The notes beneath the pieces are model-generated. The model did not search any database. It saw only the letters and a list, made by a program, of their open reading frames with translations, and had not been told where the DNA came from. Of a stretch of 64,000 bases of DNA, positions 49,253-57,334 are shown one piece after another. The stretch spans positions 4,340,001 to 4,404,000 of the forward strand of contig NZ_CP121682.1 in assembly GCF_029760955.1 (NCBI RefSeq), written 5' to 3'. The stretch's first letter is position 1, and each line of letters opens with the position of its first letter. Made by a program: the position numbers and the translations under genes. The DNA is from Streptomyces cathayae. Lineage in GTDB: Bacteria > Actinomycetota > Actinomycetes > Streptomycetales > Streptomycetaceae.

Positions 49253-50314
49253 GTGGGTATCGAGAGTGACCAGGTCGTCTACGAGTACCTGAGCCGCGTC
49301 GGTGACGTGGCCCAGCAGCGGCAGCTGCCGTCGGCGACCCGGATGGGCCTGGTCGCCCGGCTGCGTGACGAGATCGACCGGCGCCGGGCGAGGACCGCGG
49401 TCGACTCCCCGGCCGCCGTGCGCCGCATCATCTCCCGCATGGGCACCCCGGACGAGGTCGTGGCGGCGGCCGCGGACCCCTCCGGGGCGGCCGGGGCCGG
49501 TGGCGCGGATCCTCGGCCGGAGGGGCCCACCGCGAACAGGCCCGCACCGCCGCCCGCCGAGGTTCCCGCCCAGCGGAGCGGGGACCTCGGCGGGCGCGCG
49601 CGGGACGTCCTGCGCCGCGCGGTCCCCCGCCCCCGTCCGGCCGGGAACCCGCACCCCGGGCCCGCCGCCGGCGTACCGTCCCCGCCGCACCGGGCCGGTA
49701 CGGACGAACTCGGGGACAGCGCTGCCCAGCCCGACTGGTGGCGGGTGGACGACAGCCCCTTCGGCGTCGGCGACGAGGTCACCGGTTTCGTCGGCGGAGT
49801 GGAGATCCCCGAACTGCTCAAGCCCCCGCCGGCGAAGGAACCGGACGGGGCGGCGGGCCCGGACGGGAAGGCCCCCGCGCCGGCCGTCGTCGAAGCCGGG
49901 ACCGACACCGACACCGGTGCCGGAACCGCGGCCGGGTCCCGGTCCGCCCGGCGTCGGTTCGTGCGGCTCCCCTCCGGCCGCTGGAGCAACCCCCTGCTCC
50001 TGGTCGCCGCGGGCCTGCTGGTCGTGGGTGCCGTCCTGGGCAACTGGTTCGCCCTGTTCCTCGGCTGGGTCATCGCCTACGCCTCCCGCCGCCTCACCCG
50101 GGCCGAGATCAAGTGGGCGGTCGTCGTCCTGCCGGGCCTCGCGATCGCGGGCGGGATCGTCTGGCTCTGGGGCCGGACCGAGGAACGCTGGGGCACCCCC
50201 GTCGCCGACGGCGCCATGAACGACGCCGTCTTCGAAACCTGGCCCTGGGTGGTCCGGGCCGCGGCGGTGACCTCGGCCCTGTTCCTCACCTGGCGCTCCC
50301 AACGCCCCCGCTGA
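49253..50314 (+). CDS. Integral membrane protein with N-terminal HAAS-like domain
   Basis: 353 residues. N-terminal YEYLSRVGDVAQQRQLPSATRMGLVARLRDEIDRRRA and RIISRMGTPDEVVAAA resemble the HAAS (HAMP/PadR-associated) cytoplasmic domain. A long Pro/Gly-rich spacer (85-235) follows, then four membrane helices from LLLVAAGLLVVGAVLGNWFAL onward. GTG at 49253 follows GGAGGGCACTTC. The function is unknown; it may be a sensor-like membrane protein. Confidence 0.82.
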   Translation: MGIESDQVVYEYLSRVGDVAQQRQLPSATRMGLVARLRDEIDRRRARTAVDSPAAVRRIISRMGTPDEVVAAAADPSGAAGAGGADPRPEGPTANRPAPPPAEVPAQRSGDLGGRARDVLRRAVPRPRPAGNPHPGPAAGVPSPPHRAGTDELGDSAAQPDWWRVDDSPFGVGDEVTGFVGGVEIPELLKPPPAKEPDGAAGPDGKAPAPAVVEAGTDTDTGAGTAAGSRSARRRFVRLPSGRWSNPLLLVAAGLLVVGAVLGNWFALFLGWVIAYASRRLTRAEIKWAVVVLPGLAIAGGIVWLWGRTEERWGTPVADGAMNDAVFETWPWVVRAAAVTSALFLTWRSQRPR

Positions 50315-50345
50315 CCTCGCACGAGCCGCAGGCACAATGGCGGGC

Positions 50346-51017
50346 ATGGCCTCCACGACCCCGCTCCCGTCCACCTCGCTCCCGTCCTCCCCGCTCCCGT
50401 CCGCGCCGCTCACCGTCGGCTTCGACCTCGACATGACGCTCATCGACTCCCGGCCCGGCATCCGCGCCTGCTACCTGGCGCTGGCCGAGCGGACCGGCAC
50501 CCCCGTGGACGCCGATCTCGTCGTCACCCGGCTGGGACCGCCGCTGGAGGACGAACTGATCAACTGGTTCCCGGCCGAGCGGGTCGAGGAGGCGGCGGAC
50601 CTGTACCGGTCGATGTACCCGACCTACGCCATAGCCCCCACGCCGGCGCTGCCCGGCGCCCGCGACGCCATGGCGGCCGTACGGGAGGCGGGCGGACAGG
50701 CGATCGTCGTCACCGCGAAGCACGAGCCCAACGCCAAGCTGCACCTCGCCCACCTCGGCATCGAACCGGACGCGGTGATCGGCGATCTGTGGGCCGAGCA
50801 GAAGGCGCTGGCGCTGCGCGAGCACGGCGCGGGCGTGTACGTCGGCGACCATGTGGGTGACGTGCGCGGCGCGCGGGCCGCCGGAGCACTGGCGGTCGCG
50901 GTCGCCAGCGGCCCGTGCGACCCGGCGGAACTGCGCGCGGCGGGCGCGGACGTCGTCCTCGCCGACCTGACCGAGTTCCCCCGCTGGTTCGCGGACCACC
51001 GCGCGGCGCGCCCCTGA
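50346..51017 (+). CDS. HAD-family phosphatase (phosphoglycolate-phosphatase-like)
   Basis: 223 residues. HAD motifs: LTVGFDLDMTLIDSRPGIRACY (nucleophile Asp), ALPGARDAMAAVREAGGQAIVVTAKHEPNAKLHLAHLGI (motif II Thr/Ser), and GVYVGDHVGDVRGARAAGALAVAVASG (motif IV). Cap domain between suggests a Gph-like small-molecule phosphatase. It follows the membrane protein after 31 bases. An in-frame ATG at 50337 is an alternative start; the N-terminus is Ser/Thr/Pro-rich. Confidence 0.88.
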   Translation: MASTTPLPSTSLPSSPLPSAPLTVGFDLDMTLIDSRPGIRACYLALAERTGTPVDADLVVTRLGPPLEDELINWFPAERVEEAADLYRSMYPTYAIAPTPALPGARDAMAAVREAGGQAIVVTAKHEPNAKLHLAHLGIEPDAVIGDLWAEQKALALREHGAGVYVGDHVGDVRGARAAGALAVAVASGPCDPAELRAAGADVVLADLTEFPRWFADHRAARP

Positions 51018-51044
51018 CGGCTCCCCGCCGGGGCGCCCGACGGC

Positions 51045-51293
51045 CTACCGTCCGGCGCGTGCCTGACGGCGGCCGGCCGCGGCCGAGCGGAGCACTCCCG
51101 CACCGGCCATCAGGAAACCGACCCCCATGAGCATGCTCAGTACGAACATGTACGTCGGGAAGGGCTCCGTACCGAGGAACAACGGGGCCACCGTGACCAG
51201 AGTGGCCACGGTACCGATGAGGAAGACGACGCCGCCTGCACGGACCAGGCCGTCGCCGGGCGCCGCGGAATTCGCTTGGGTTTTGTCAGCCAC
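51045..51293 (-). CDS. Small two-helix membrane protein
   Basis: 82 residues with two predicted membrane helices (about residues 20-38 and 48-69) and a basic C-terminus (RSAAAGRRQARAGR). No known motif. It is convergent with the HAD gene and divergent from the cold-shock gene. Confidence 0.75.
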   Translation of the reverse strand: MADKTQANSAAPGDGLVRAGGVVFLIGTVATLVTVAPLFLGTEPFPTYMFVLSMLMGVGFLMAGAGVLRSAAAGRRQARAGR

Positions 51294-51456
51294 CGGACCA
51301 GGGTAGTTCCTGGCCGGAGGGAACTACCGGGCGACGTCTTGTCACCCGCCCGAAGACCATTAGCCTTGGTTGCGGTGGGTCACCAGGATCTGCCCGAGCG
51401 TTATCGAGAGCTGTTCCAGAAGCGGTTTCCCGACGAGTACGAGGACGAGGACAGAC

Positions 51457-51840
51457 GTGCCCACCGGCAAAGTCAAGTGGTTCAACAGTGAGAAGGGCTT
51501 CGGTTTCCTCTCCCGTGACGACGGCGGTGACGTCTTCGTCCATTCCTCGGTCCTCCCCGCCGGAGTCGAGACCCTGAAGCCGGGCCAGCGGGTGGAGTTC
51601 GGCGTGGTCGCCGGACAGCGAGGTGACCAGGCCCTGTCCCTGACCGTCATCGACCCGACCCCGTCGGTCGCGGCCGCCCAGCGCAAGAAGCCCGACGAAC
51701 TGGCCTCCATCGTCCAGGACCTGACGACCCTGCTGGAGAACCTCGCGCCGAACCTGGAGAAGGGCCGCTACCCGGACCGCACCTCCGGAAAGCAGATCGC
51801 CGGCCTGCTCCGCGCGGTCGCCGACCAGCTGGACGTCTGA
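51457..51840 (+). CDS. Cold-shock domain protein with C-terminal extension
   Basis: 127 residues. The cold-shock domain (about 1-68) has TGKVKWFNSEKGFGFLSRDDGGDVFVHSSVL with RNP1/RNP2. It is extended by a conserved helical tail of about 60 residues (KKPDELASIVQDLTTLLENLAPNLEKGRYPDRTSGKQIAGLLRAVADQLDV) that is characteristic of actinobacterial long CSPs. GTG at 51457 is used. A 38-codon out-of-frame frame (51375-51491) overlaps the start. Confidence 0.93.
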   Translation: MPTGKVKWFNSEKGFGFLSRDDGGDVFVHSSVLPAGVETLKPGQRVEFGVVAGQRGDQALSLTVIDPTPSVAAAQRKKPDELASIVQDLTTLLENLAPNLEKGRYPDRTSGKQIAGLLRAVADQLDV

Positions 51841-51889
51841 TCCGGCCGGCCGGCACCGGTACCGACACCCGTGCCCGCACCGGTAAGGG

Positions 51890-52744
51890 TCAGGGGAACC
51901 GCAGGGCGTCCGGGCCGAGGGGCGGCACCAGTCCCTCGGCCGCCGCACGCGTCAGCAGGCCCCGTACGGCCGCGTAGCCGTCCTCGCCGAGGTCGGCGGT
52001 GAACTCGTTGACGTACAGCCCGATGTGCTGGTCGGCGACGGTCGGGTCCATCTCCTGGGCGTGCGCCATGACGTACGGCCGGGCCGCCTCGGGGTCGTCC
52101 CAGGCGGCCCGTACGGAGCGGCGGATCGAGTCGGCGAGCAGGGTCAGCGTCCGCGCTCCGAGGGACCGCCTGGCGATGATCGCGCCCAGCGGGATCGGCA
52201 GCCCGGTGGTCCGCTCCCAGTGCTCACCCATGTCCGCGAGCCGGTGCAGCCCGTACTCCCGGTAGGTGAAGCGCGCCTCGTGGATGACGAGCCCGGCGTC
52301 GACCTTCCCGTCCCGGACGGCGGGCATGATCTCGTGGAACGGCATCACCACGATCTCCCCGACCCCACCGGGCACCACGTCCGCCGCCCACAGCCGGAAC
52401 AGCAGGTAGGCCGTCGACCTCTCGCTGGGCACGGCGACCGTGCGCCCCGCCAGGTCCAGCCCTTCCTCCCGGGTCAGCACCAGCGGTCCGCAGCCCCGGC
52501 CCAGCGCGCCCCCGCAGGGCAGCAGCGCGTACGCGTCGAGGACGTAGGGGAGGGCCGCGTACGACACCTTCAGCACGTCCGACTCGCCGCGCTCGGCCAT
52601 GCCGTTGGTGACGTCGATGTCGGCGAAGGTGACGTCGAGGGCGGGCGCGCCGGGGACGCGGCCGTGCGCGAGGGCGTCGAAGACGAAGGTGTCGTTCGGG
52701 CAGGGGGAGTACACGATCCCCAGCCGCTGCTGCTCAGCTGTCAT
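51890..52744 (-). CDS. mqnD: 1,4-dihydroxy-6-naphthoate synthase (futalosine pathway)
   Basis: 284 residues. MqnD motifs: RLGIVYSPCPNDTFVFDALAHGRV, VTFADIDVTNGMAERGESDVLKVSYAALPYV, LPCGGALGRGCGPLVLT, VPSERSTAYLLFRLW, IVVMPFHEIMPAVRDGKVDAGLVIHEARFTYREYGL. It splits cyclic de-hypoxanthine futalosine in menaquinone synthesis. ATG at 52744 overlaps the upstream mqnB stop by 11 bases, so the two are co-transcribed and coupled. This marks a futalosine-type menaquinone pathway, as in Streptomyces. Confidence 0.95.
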   Translation of the reverse strand: MTAEQQRLGIVYSPCPNDTFVFDALAHGRVPGAPALDVTFADIDVTNGMAERGESDVLKVSYAALPYVLDAYALLPCGGALGRGCGPLVLTREEGLDLAGRTVAVPSERSTAYLLFRLWAADVVPGGVGEIVVMPFHEIMPAVRDGKVDAGLVIHEARFTYREYGLHRLADMGEHWERTTGLPIPLGAIIARRSLGARTLTLLADSIRRSVRAAWDDPEAARPYVMAHAQEMDPTVADQHIGLYVNEFTADLGEDGYAAVRGLLTRAAAEGLVPPLGPDALRFP

Positions 52745-53429
52745 ACCGGTTCCAACTCTCCAGGACGGGCGCGATCTTCCCGAAGCCCTCGGTGAGGGCG
52801 TCCAGGGCGTCACCGATGCGCCAGGCGGCGCGGTCGCGCGGGCCGACGGGATTCGACACCGCCCGTACCTCCAGCACGGGCAGGCCGTGCGCGGCGGCGG
52901 CCTCGGCGACGCCGAAGCCCTCCATGGCCTCGGCGAGCGCGCCGGGGTGGCGGTCGCGGAGCCGGGCGGCGCGGGCCGCGGTGCCGGTCACCGTCGACAC
53001 GGTGAGCACGGCACCGGTGAGCGCGCCGGACGCGGCGGCCACCTCCCGGACCAGGGCGGCGGGGGGCCGGTGGGTGACGGTGCCGAAGCCGAGGTCGGTC
53101 ACCGGCAGGAAGCCGTCGGCGGTCTCGGCGCCCAGGTCGGCGGCGGTGATCTCGTCGGCGACGACGAGCGAGGCGAGGGGCGCGTGCGGCGGGAAGCCGC
53201 CGGCGATCCCGGCCGAGACGACCAGGCCGTAGGGGCGGCCGTCCAGAGCGGCGGCGGTGAGCGCGGCGGCCGTGGAGGCGGCGGCGCGGGCCGGGCCGAC
53301 ACCGGCGGCGATCAGATCGGGGCCGTCGGCGATCGTGACGACCTCCACCCCGGGCAGGGCCCTCCCGTGCGCGGCACCGGGAAAGGCCCTGGCCACCGCG
53401 TCCCGTTCGGCGGGGACGGCGGTGGCCAC
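52734..53429 (-). CDS. mqnB: Futalosine hydrolase
   Basis: 231 residues. Nucleoside-phosphorylase-like fold: LVATAVPAERDAVARAF, DLIAAGVGPARAAASTAAAL, GLVVSAGIAGGFPP, LVVADEITAADLGAET, EAMEGFGVAEAAAAHGLPVLEVRAVSNPVGPRDR with the catalytic Glu/Asp motifs. It cleaves hypoxanthine from futalosine. GTG at 53429 follows GGGGAGGAG, better than the longer frame to 53768. It overlaps mqnD by 11 bases downstream. Confidence 0.93.
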   Translation of the reverse strand: MATAVPAERDAVARAFPGAAHGRALPGVEVVTIADGPDLIAAGVGPARAAASTAAALTAAALDGRPYGLVVSAGIAGGFPPHAPLASLVVADEITAADLGAETADGFLPVTDLGFGTVTHRPPAALVREVAAASGALTGAVLTVSTVTGTAARAARLRDRHPGALAEAMEGFGVAEAAAAHGLPVLEVRAVSNPVGPRDRAAWRIGDALDALTEGFGKIAPVLESWNRYDS

Positions 53430-53491
53430 GAGGACTCCTCCCCGCGCTCCCGGTCTCGTGGGGGCGGGGGGCGCCTCGGCGGACGACGCGA

Positions 53492-53989
53492 TCAGGCGTC
53501 CTTCTTCAGCCGGAAGGACCACAGGCCGGTGGCCTCGTTCTCGCCCTGCTTGACCGACACCAGGGTCGAGTTGCCCTGGGCGCCGTACTGGGCGTTGAAG
53601 AACACGCTGCCGGGGATGGTGCGGTAGGTCTTGGTGCTGGAGTCGGTCAGCGGCTGACCGTTCATCAGGATCGTCCAGCCCTTGTCGGCGAGGTCCGGGT
53701 CGACACCGAAGCGCACGGTCTCGTCCGGGTCGACCGAGATCTCCTTGATGTCCTTGTCCTCCAGGCACGACGTCAGGTCGGAGGCCTTCAGGGCCTTGCC
53801 CTCGCCGCCGCAGGTGGCCTCGGAGGCCACCGAGTCGCTGCCGACGGTGATCGTGGACATGGCCGTCGGCTTGTCACAGGCCGACAGGACGAGCAGTCCG
53901 GCGGAGACGGCACCGGCGACGACGACGGCACGGCGCCGTCGCACAGCGCGGTCACTTCGAGCGGCTGTGCCGCGGGGCAACGTGGTCAT
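53492..53989 (-). CDS. DUF2771 family lipoprotein
   Basis: 165 residues. An Arg-rich n-region (SDRAVRRRRAV), hydrophobic segment (VVVAGAVSAGLLVLSAC with lipobox LSAC) and a mature domain (TITVGSDSVASEATCGGEGKALKASDLTSCLEDKDIKEISVDPDETVRFGVDP, LADKGWTILMNGQPL, TYRTIPGSVFF). This is the actinobacterial DUF2771 pattern. It lies just upstream of mqnB on the same strand (62 bases); a functional link is unproven. Confidence 0.88.
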   Translation of the reverse strand: MTTLPRGTAARSDRAVRRRRAVVVAGAVSAGLLVLSACDKPTAMSTITVGSDSVASEATCGGEGKALKASDLTSCLEDKDIKEISVDPDETVRFGVDPDLADKGWTILMNGQPLTDSSTKTYRTIPGSVFFNAQYGAQGNSTLVSVKQGENEATGLWSFRLKKDA

Positions 53990-54051
53990 GGGCGAAGGTT
54001 ATCGGGCACGTCCGGTCCACTTCCCACGTGGGGTACGGCGTGGCCGGAGCG

Positions 54052-55509
54052 TTACGCCACTCGCGCGCGCCCGCGGCCCCCGTGCCGGGCGGAGCCGATC
54101 AGCGCGCGGACGGTGGTCAGCCAGCCCGCGGCGACGATCGCGGCGCCCACCGCGAGGCCCAGCGACCCGATCAGCGGCATCGCGATACCGATCGCCCCGC
54201 CCAGCACCCACGCCATCTGCAGCAGCGTCTCGGAGCGGGCGAACGCCGATGTGCGGACCGTCTCGGGCACGTCCCGCTGGATCAGCGCGTCCAGGGACAG
54301 CTTGGCCAGTGCCTGCGCGAAGCCGGCGATCCCGGCGAGGCAGGCCACCACGACCGCGCCGAACAGCGCCGCCGCCGTGATCGCCGCGGCCGTCACACAG
54401 GCCACCACCGTCACGATGATGATCTCCGGCGCGCGGGACCGGAGCGACGCGCCGACGGCCGTACCGAGCGCGTTGCCCGCGCCCGCCGCCACCCCCACGA
54501 TGCCCAGGGACACGACGGCGCTCTGGCCGGACATCGGATGCTCGCGCAGCAGGAACGCGAGGAAGAAGATCAGGAAGCCGGTCAGACAGCGGATGGAGGC
54601 GTTGGCGGTCAGCGCGTGGGTGACGGCCAGGCCGACCGTGCGCAGACCGGGCCGCCTGCCGGACCTGCGGTGCGGGCCGTGCAGATGGGCCTCGTCCGCC
54701 GCGAGCAGCGCCGTGTCCTCACCCTTGGCGGAGTCCACCACCGGCGGCAGCCGGAAGGACAGGAACATGCCTGTGACGAAGAGCACGAACGCCCCGTACA
54801 GCGGCCAGCGCGGTCCGATCTGGTGCAGTCCCGCACCGATCGGCGCCGCGACGCCGGTGGCCAGCAGCCCGCCGAGGGTGACCCGCGAGTTGGCTTTCAC
54901 CAGGGAGAACGCGGGCGGCAGCAGCCGGGGCACGACGGCGCTTCTGACCACCCCGTACGCCTTCGAGGAGACCAGCACGCCGAGCGCGGCCGGATACAGC
55001 TCGAGGCCGCCGGTGACCACCGCGCCGGACAGCACCAGGGCGAGCAGCGCCCGGGCGAGCATCGCGCCCGCCATCGCGGCCCGGCGGCCGTGCGGGAGAC
55101 GGTCCAGGAGCGGGCCGATCACCGGGGCCAGAAGGGTGAACGGCGCCATCGTGATGGCGAGGTAGAGCGCGACCCGGCCGCGTGCCTCGTCGGTCGGCAC
55201 GGAGAAGAAGACGGTGGACGCGAGCGCGACGGTGATCATGACGTCGCCGGCGCCGTTCACACCGTGCAGCTCGATCAGTTTGCCGAGCCCGGACTCCCCG
55301 GCGCCGTGCGCGTGGGTGGCCCGGCGGATCCCGCGTGCGGTTCCGGTCACCGGGAAGCGCAGGACACGGCCGGCCGCACGCAGACGGCCGCCCGGCCTGC
55401 CCGATGTGAGGCGCGGGCCCTTTCCTCTGACTCTGACCCCTCTGGCTTCGTGCGGCCCACCGGTCCCGGTGGCGCCCTGGGGTGTCCTCGCGGTAGCCAC
55501 GACGTTCAT
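54052..55509 (-). CDS. MFS transporter
   Basis: 485 residues. After a cytosolic N-terminus (1-65) about 12 membrane segments follow, with MFS loop motifs such as LLDRLPHGRRAAMAGAMLARALLALVL (loop 2-3 GXLXDRXGRR type) and DVPETVRTSAFARSETLLQMAWVLGG. It resembles UPF0226-like/actinobacterial MFS proteins in conserved genomic neighbourhoods near cspB-like and DUF2771 genes. Substrate unknown. ATG at 55509 follows AGGG; an in-frame ATG at 55632 is less likely. Confidence 0.87.
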   Translation of the reverse strand: MNVVATARTPQGATGTGGPHEARGVRVRGKGPRLTSGRPGGRLRAAGRVLRFPVTGTARGIRRATHAHGAGESGLGKLIELHGVNGAGDVMITVALASTVFFSVPTDEARGRVALYLAITMAPFTLLAPVIGPLLDRLPHGRRAAMAGAMLARALLALVLSGAVVTGGLELYPAALGVLVSSKAYGVVRSAVVPRLLPPAFSLVKANSRVTLGGLLATGVAAPIGAGLHQIGPRWPLYGAFVLFVTGMFLSFRLPPVVDSAKGEDTALLAADEAHLHGPHRRSGRRPGLRTVGLAVTHALTANASIRCLTGFLIFFLAFLLREHPMSGQSAVVSLGIVGVAAGAGNALGTAVGASLRSRAPEIIIVTVVACVTAAAITAAALFGAVVVACLAGIAGFAQALAKLSLDALIQRDVPETVRTSAFARSETLLQMAWVLGGAIGIAMPLIGSLGLAVGAAIVAAGWLTTVRALIGSARHGGRGRARVA

Positions 55510-55817
55510 AGTGCCCTGATACGGCGGTCCGTAGTGCCCCGACCGCCTCGACGGCCCCACGGTGTGCGGCTTCCGGCGGAACGCGGCGCCGGCGCGCGAT
55601 GCCCGGGAACAGCTGAGAACACTCGAGAACAACCGTCGGTGTAGGCCCAGGGCACGCGAGCAGGTAGCGTGCGTATCTCAGCCATCCCGCAGAATGGATG
55701 GAGGCGCGCCCGAGCACGATCAGGCGTGGACGTCGACGCGGTCCTCCGGTCCGCTCCGTCCGCCCTCGCGCCGGGAGTGGCGCACTCGTGAGACGGCGTA
55801 GGAGAGAAGCGATACCT

Positions 55818-56744
55818 GTGAAGGCAGCGACAACGCGAAGCCGCACCCCCGACCGGCTGTGCGCCGAGGCCGTCGACCTCGCCCGCGCGGCAGCCGAGGA
55901 GGCCGCCGCGCCCGGGGTCGTCGGCGAACACGAAGGCATGCTCTCCGAGGGCGACCGGGTCGTCACCCACTACTTCGCGTGCAGGGAACTCGGCTACCGC
56001 GGCTGGCGCTGGGCCGTCACCGTCGCCCGCGCCTCCCGCGCCAAGATCGTCACGGTGGACGAGGCGGTCCTGCTGCCCGGCCCCGACGCGATCCTCGCGC
56101 CGGAGTGGGTGCCGTGGAGCGAGCGGCTGCGCCCCGGCGACATGGGCCCCGGCGATCTGCTGCCCACCGACGCCGAGGACCTGCGGCTGGAGCCCGGCTT
56201 CTCCGGTGAGGACGCGCCGCCGCCGAACTCGCCGGTCTCCGAGGAGTTCACCGAACTGGCGGAGGCCGAGGACGCGGACGTCACCGAGGGCACCCCGGCG
56301 CACCAGGCGACCGTCCCGGCCCGCGGGTCGATCGCGGCCCTCGCCGAGGAACTCGGCATGCGGCGCGCCCGCGTCCTGTCCCGCTACGGCCTGCACACCG
56401 CCGCCGACCGCTGGGAGGAGGCCTTCGGCGCCAAGACCCCGATGGCGCAGGCGGCCCCCGCGTCCTGTGTGTCCTGCGGCTTCCTCGCCCCGATCGGCGG
56501 ATCGCTCGGCCAGGCCTTCGGTGTGTGCGCCAACGAGTTCTCCCCGGCCGACGGCCGTGTCGTCTCCCTCTCCTACGGCTGCGGCGGCCACTCGGAGGCC
56601 GCGGTCATGCCCAGGCCGCCCCAGCCCGTCCCGCCCCGGATCGACGAGACCCGCGTCGACCCCTTCCCGCTGCGCCCCTCCCCCGACTCCGGCTCGGTCC
56701 CGGCGACGGAGGACGCGTCCTCGGCGGAACTGGGGCACTCGTAG
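55818..56744 (+). CDS. DUF3027 family protein
   Basis: 308 residues. N-terminal part LCAEAVDLARAAAEEAAAPGVVGEHEGMLSEGDRVVTHYFACRELGYRGWRWAVTVARAS and WVPWSERLRPGDMGPGDLLP fit DUF3027. A zinc-finger-like C-terminus CVSCGFLAPIGGSLGQAFGVCANEFSPADGRVVSLSYGCGGH follows. Function unknown. GTG at 55818 is used; GGAGAG lies 11 bases upstream. In actinobacteria this gene commonly neighbours Hsp90/sacsin-like ATPases, as here. Confidence 0.88.
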   Translation: MKAATTRSRTPDRLCAEAVDLARAAAEEAAAPGVVGEHEGMLSEGDRVVTHYFACRELGYRGWRWAVTVARASRAKIVTVDEAVLLPGPDAILAPEWVPWSERLRPGDMGPGDLLPTDAEDLRLEPGFSGEDAPPPNSPVSEEFTELAEAEDADVTEGTPAHQATVPARGSIAALAEELGMRRARVLSRYGLHTAADRWEEAFGAKTPMAQAAPASCVSCGFLAPIGGSLGQAFGVCANEFSPADGRVVSLSYGCGGHSEAAVMPRPPQPVPPRIDETRVDPFPLRPSPDSGSVPATEDASSAELGHS

Positions 56745-57334
56745 GCTGCGGCACTCGTGCCAGGGTCCGAGGCGGACTCGGGCCCTGACACGGGTTCGGT
56801 CCCTCGTCGTGCGTGCCGGGAACCGTGAGCGGTCAGCGGCCACGTGTCGTCCGGGCGCTCGGGTGAGCGGCATGTGGACGGATGCGGCCGAAGTGCTCAC
56901 GCGCGCGCGGACGGTGGTGTTCCGGTGGGGCGAGGCGCAGTCAGGAGCAGGCGGACCGGCTGATCCGGTTCCTCGGCGTCCGGGGAATCCGCGATCAGGG
57001 AACGGGCCGCCTGGCGCGGCTCGACGAAGGTCCTGGCCCCGTCGGGCTCCAGGGCCACGATGCGCGCTGCCTCCGCGGCTCCGAGTTCAGCGAGCCGCCG
57101 GTGGCCGGGATCCGCGGCGTCGCACTCCGGTCTTCGGGCCTCCGGCGGGGGACGGGCGAGTACGCACTGTGGTCGGAGTCCGCCTGTCCGTCATCGAGGA
57201 GGTACCCGGTCCGCTTCCGCTTCGGGGCGGAGCGTCGCTCGAACGCCCCGGGGCCGACCGGGCTGTCCTCGGCGGGGTCCCGTGGAGGGGTACCTTCGGT
57301 CTCACGCCGATCGGGGCCGATGAGGAGAGTGACC
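56745..57334. other. Possible gene-remnant region
   Basis: No intact gene. On the plus strand GTG/ATG near 56863-56872 starts SGMWTDAAEVLTRARTVVF, which resembles the start of HAD-hydrolase genes, but the FDFDG motif is lost. On the minus strand a frame ending at 56897 reads LAELGAAEAARIVALEPDGA and FVEPRQAARSLIADSP, a coding-like tail of an unknown protein. The region may hold decayed ends of two lost genes. Confidence 0.4.
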
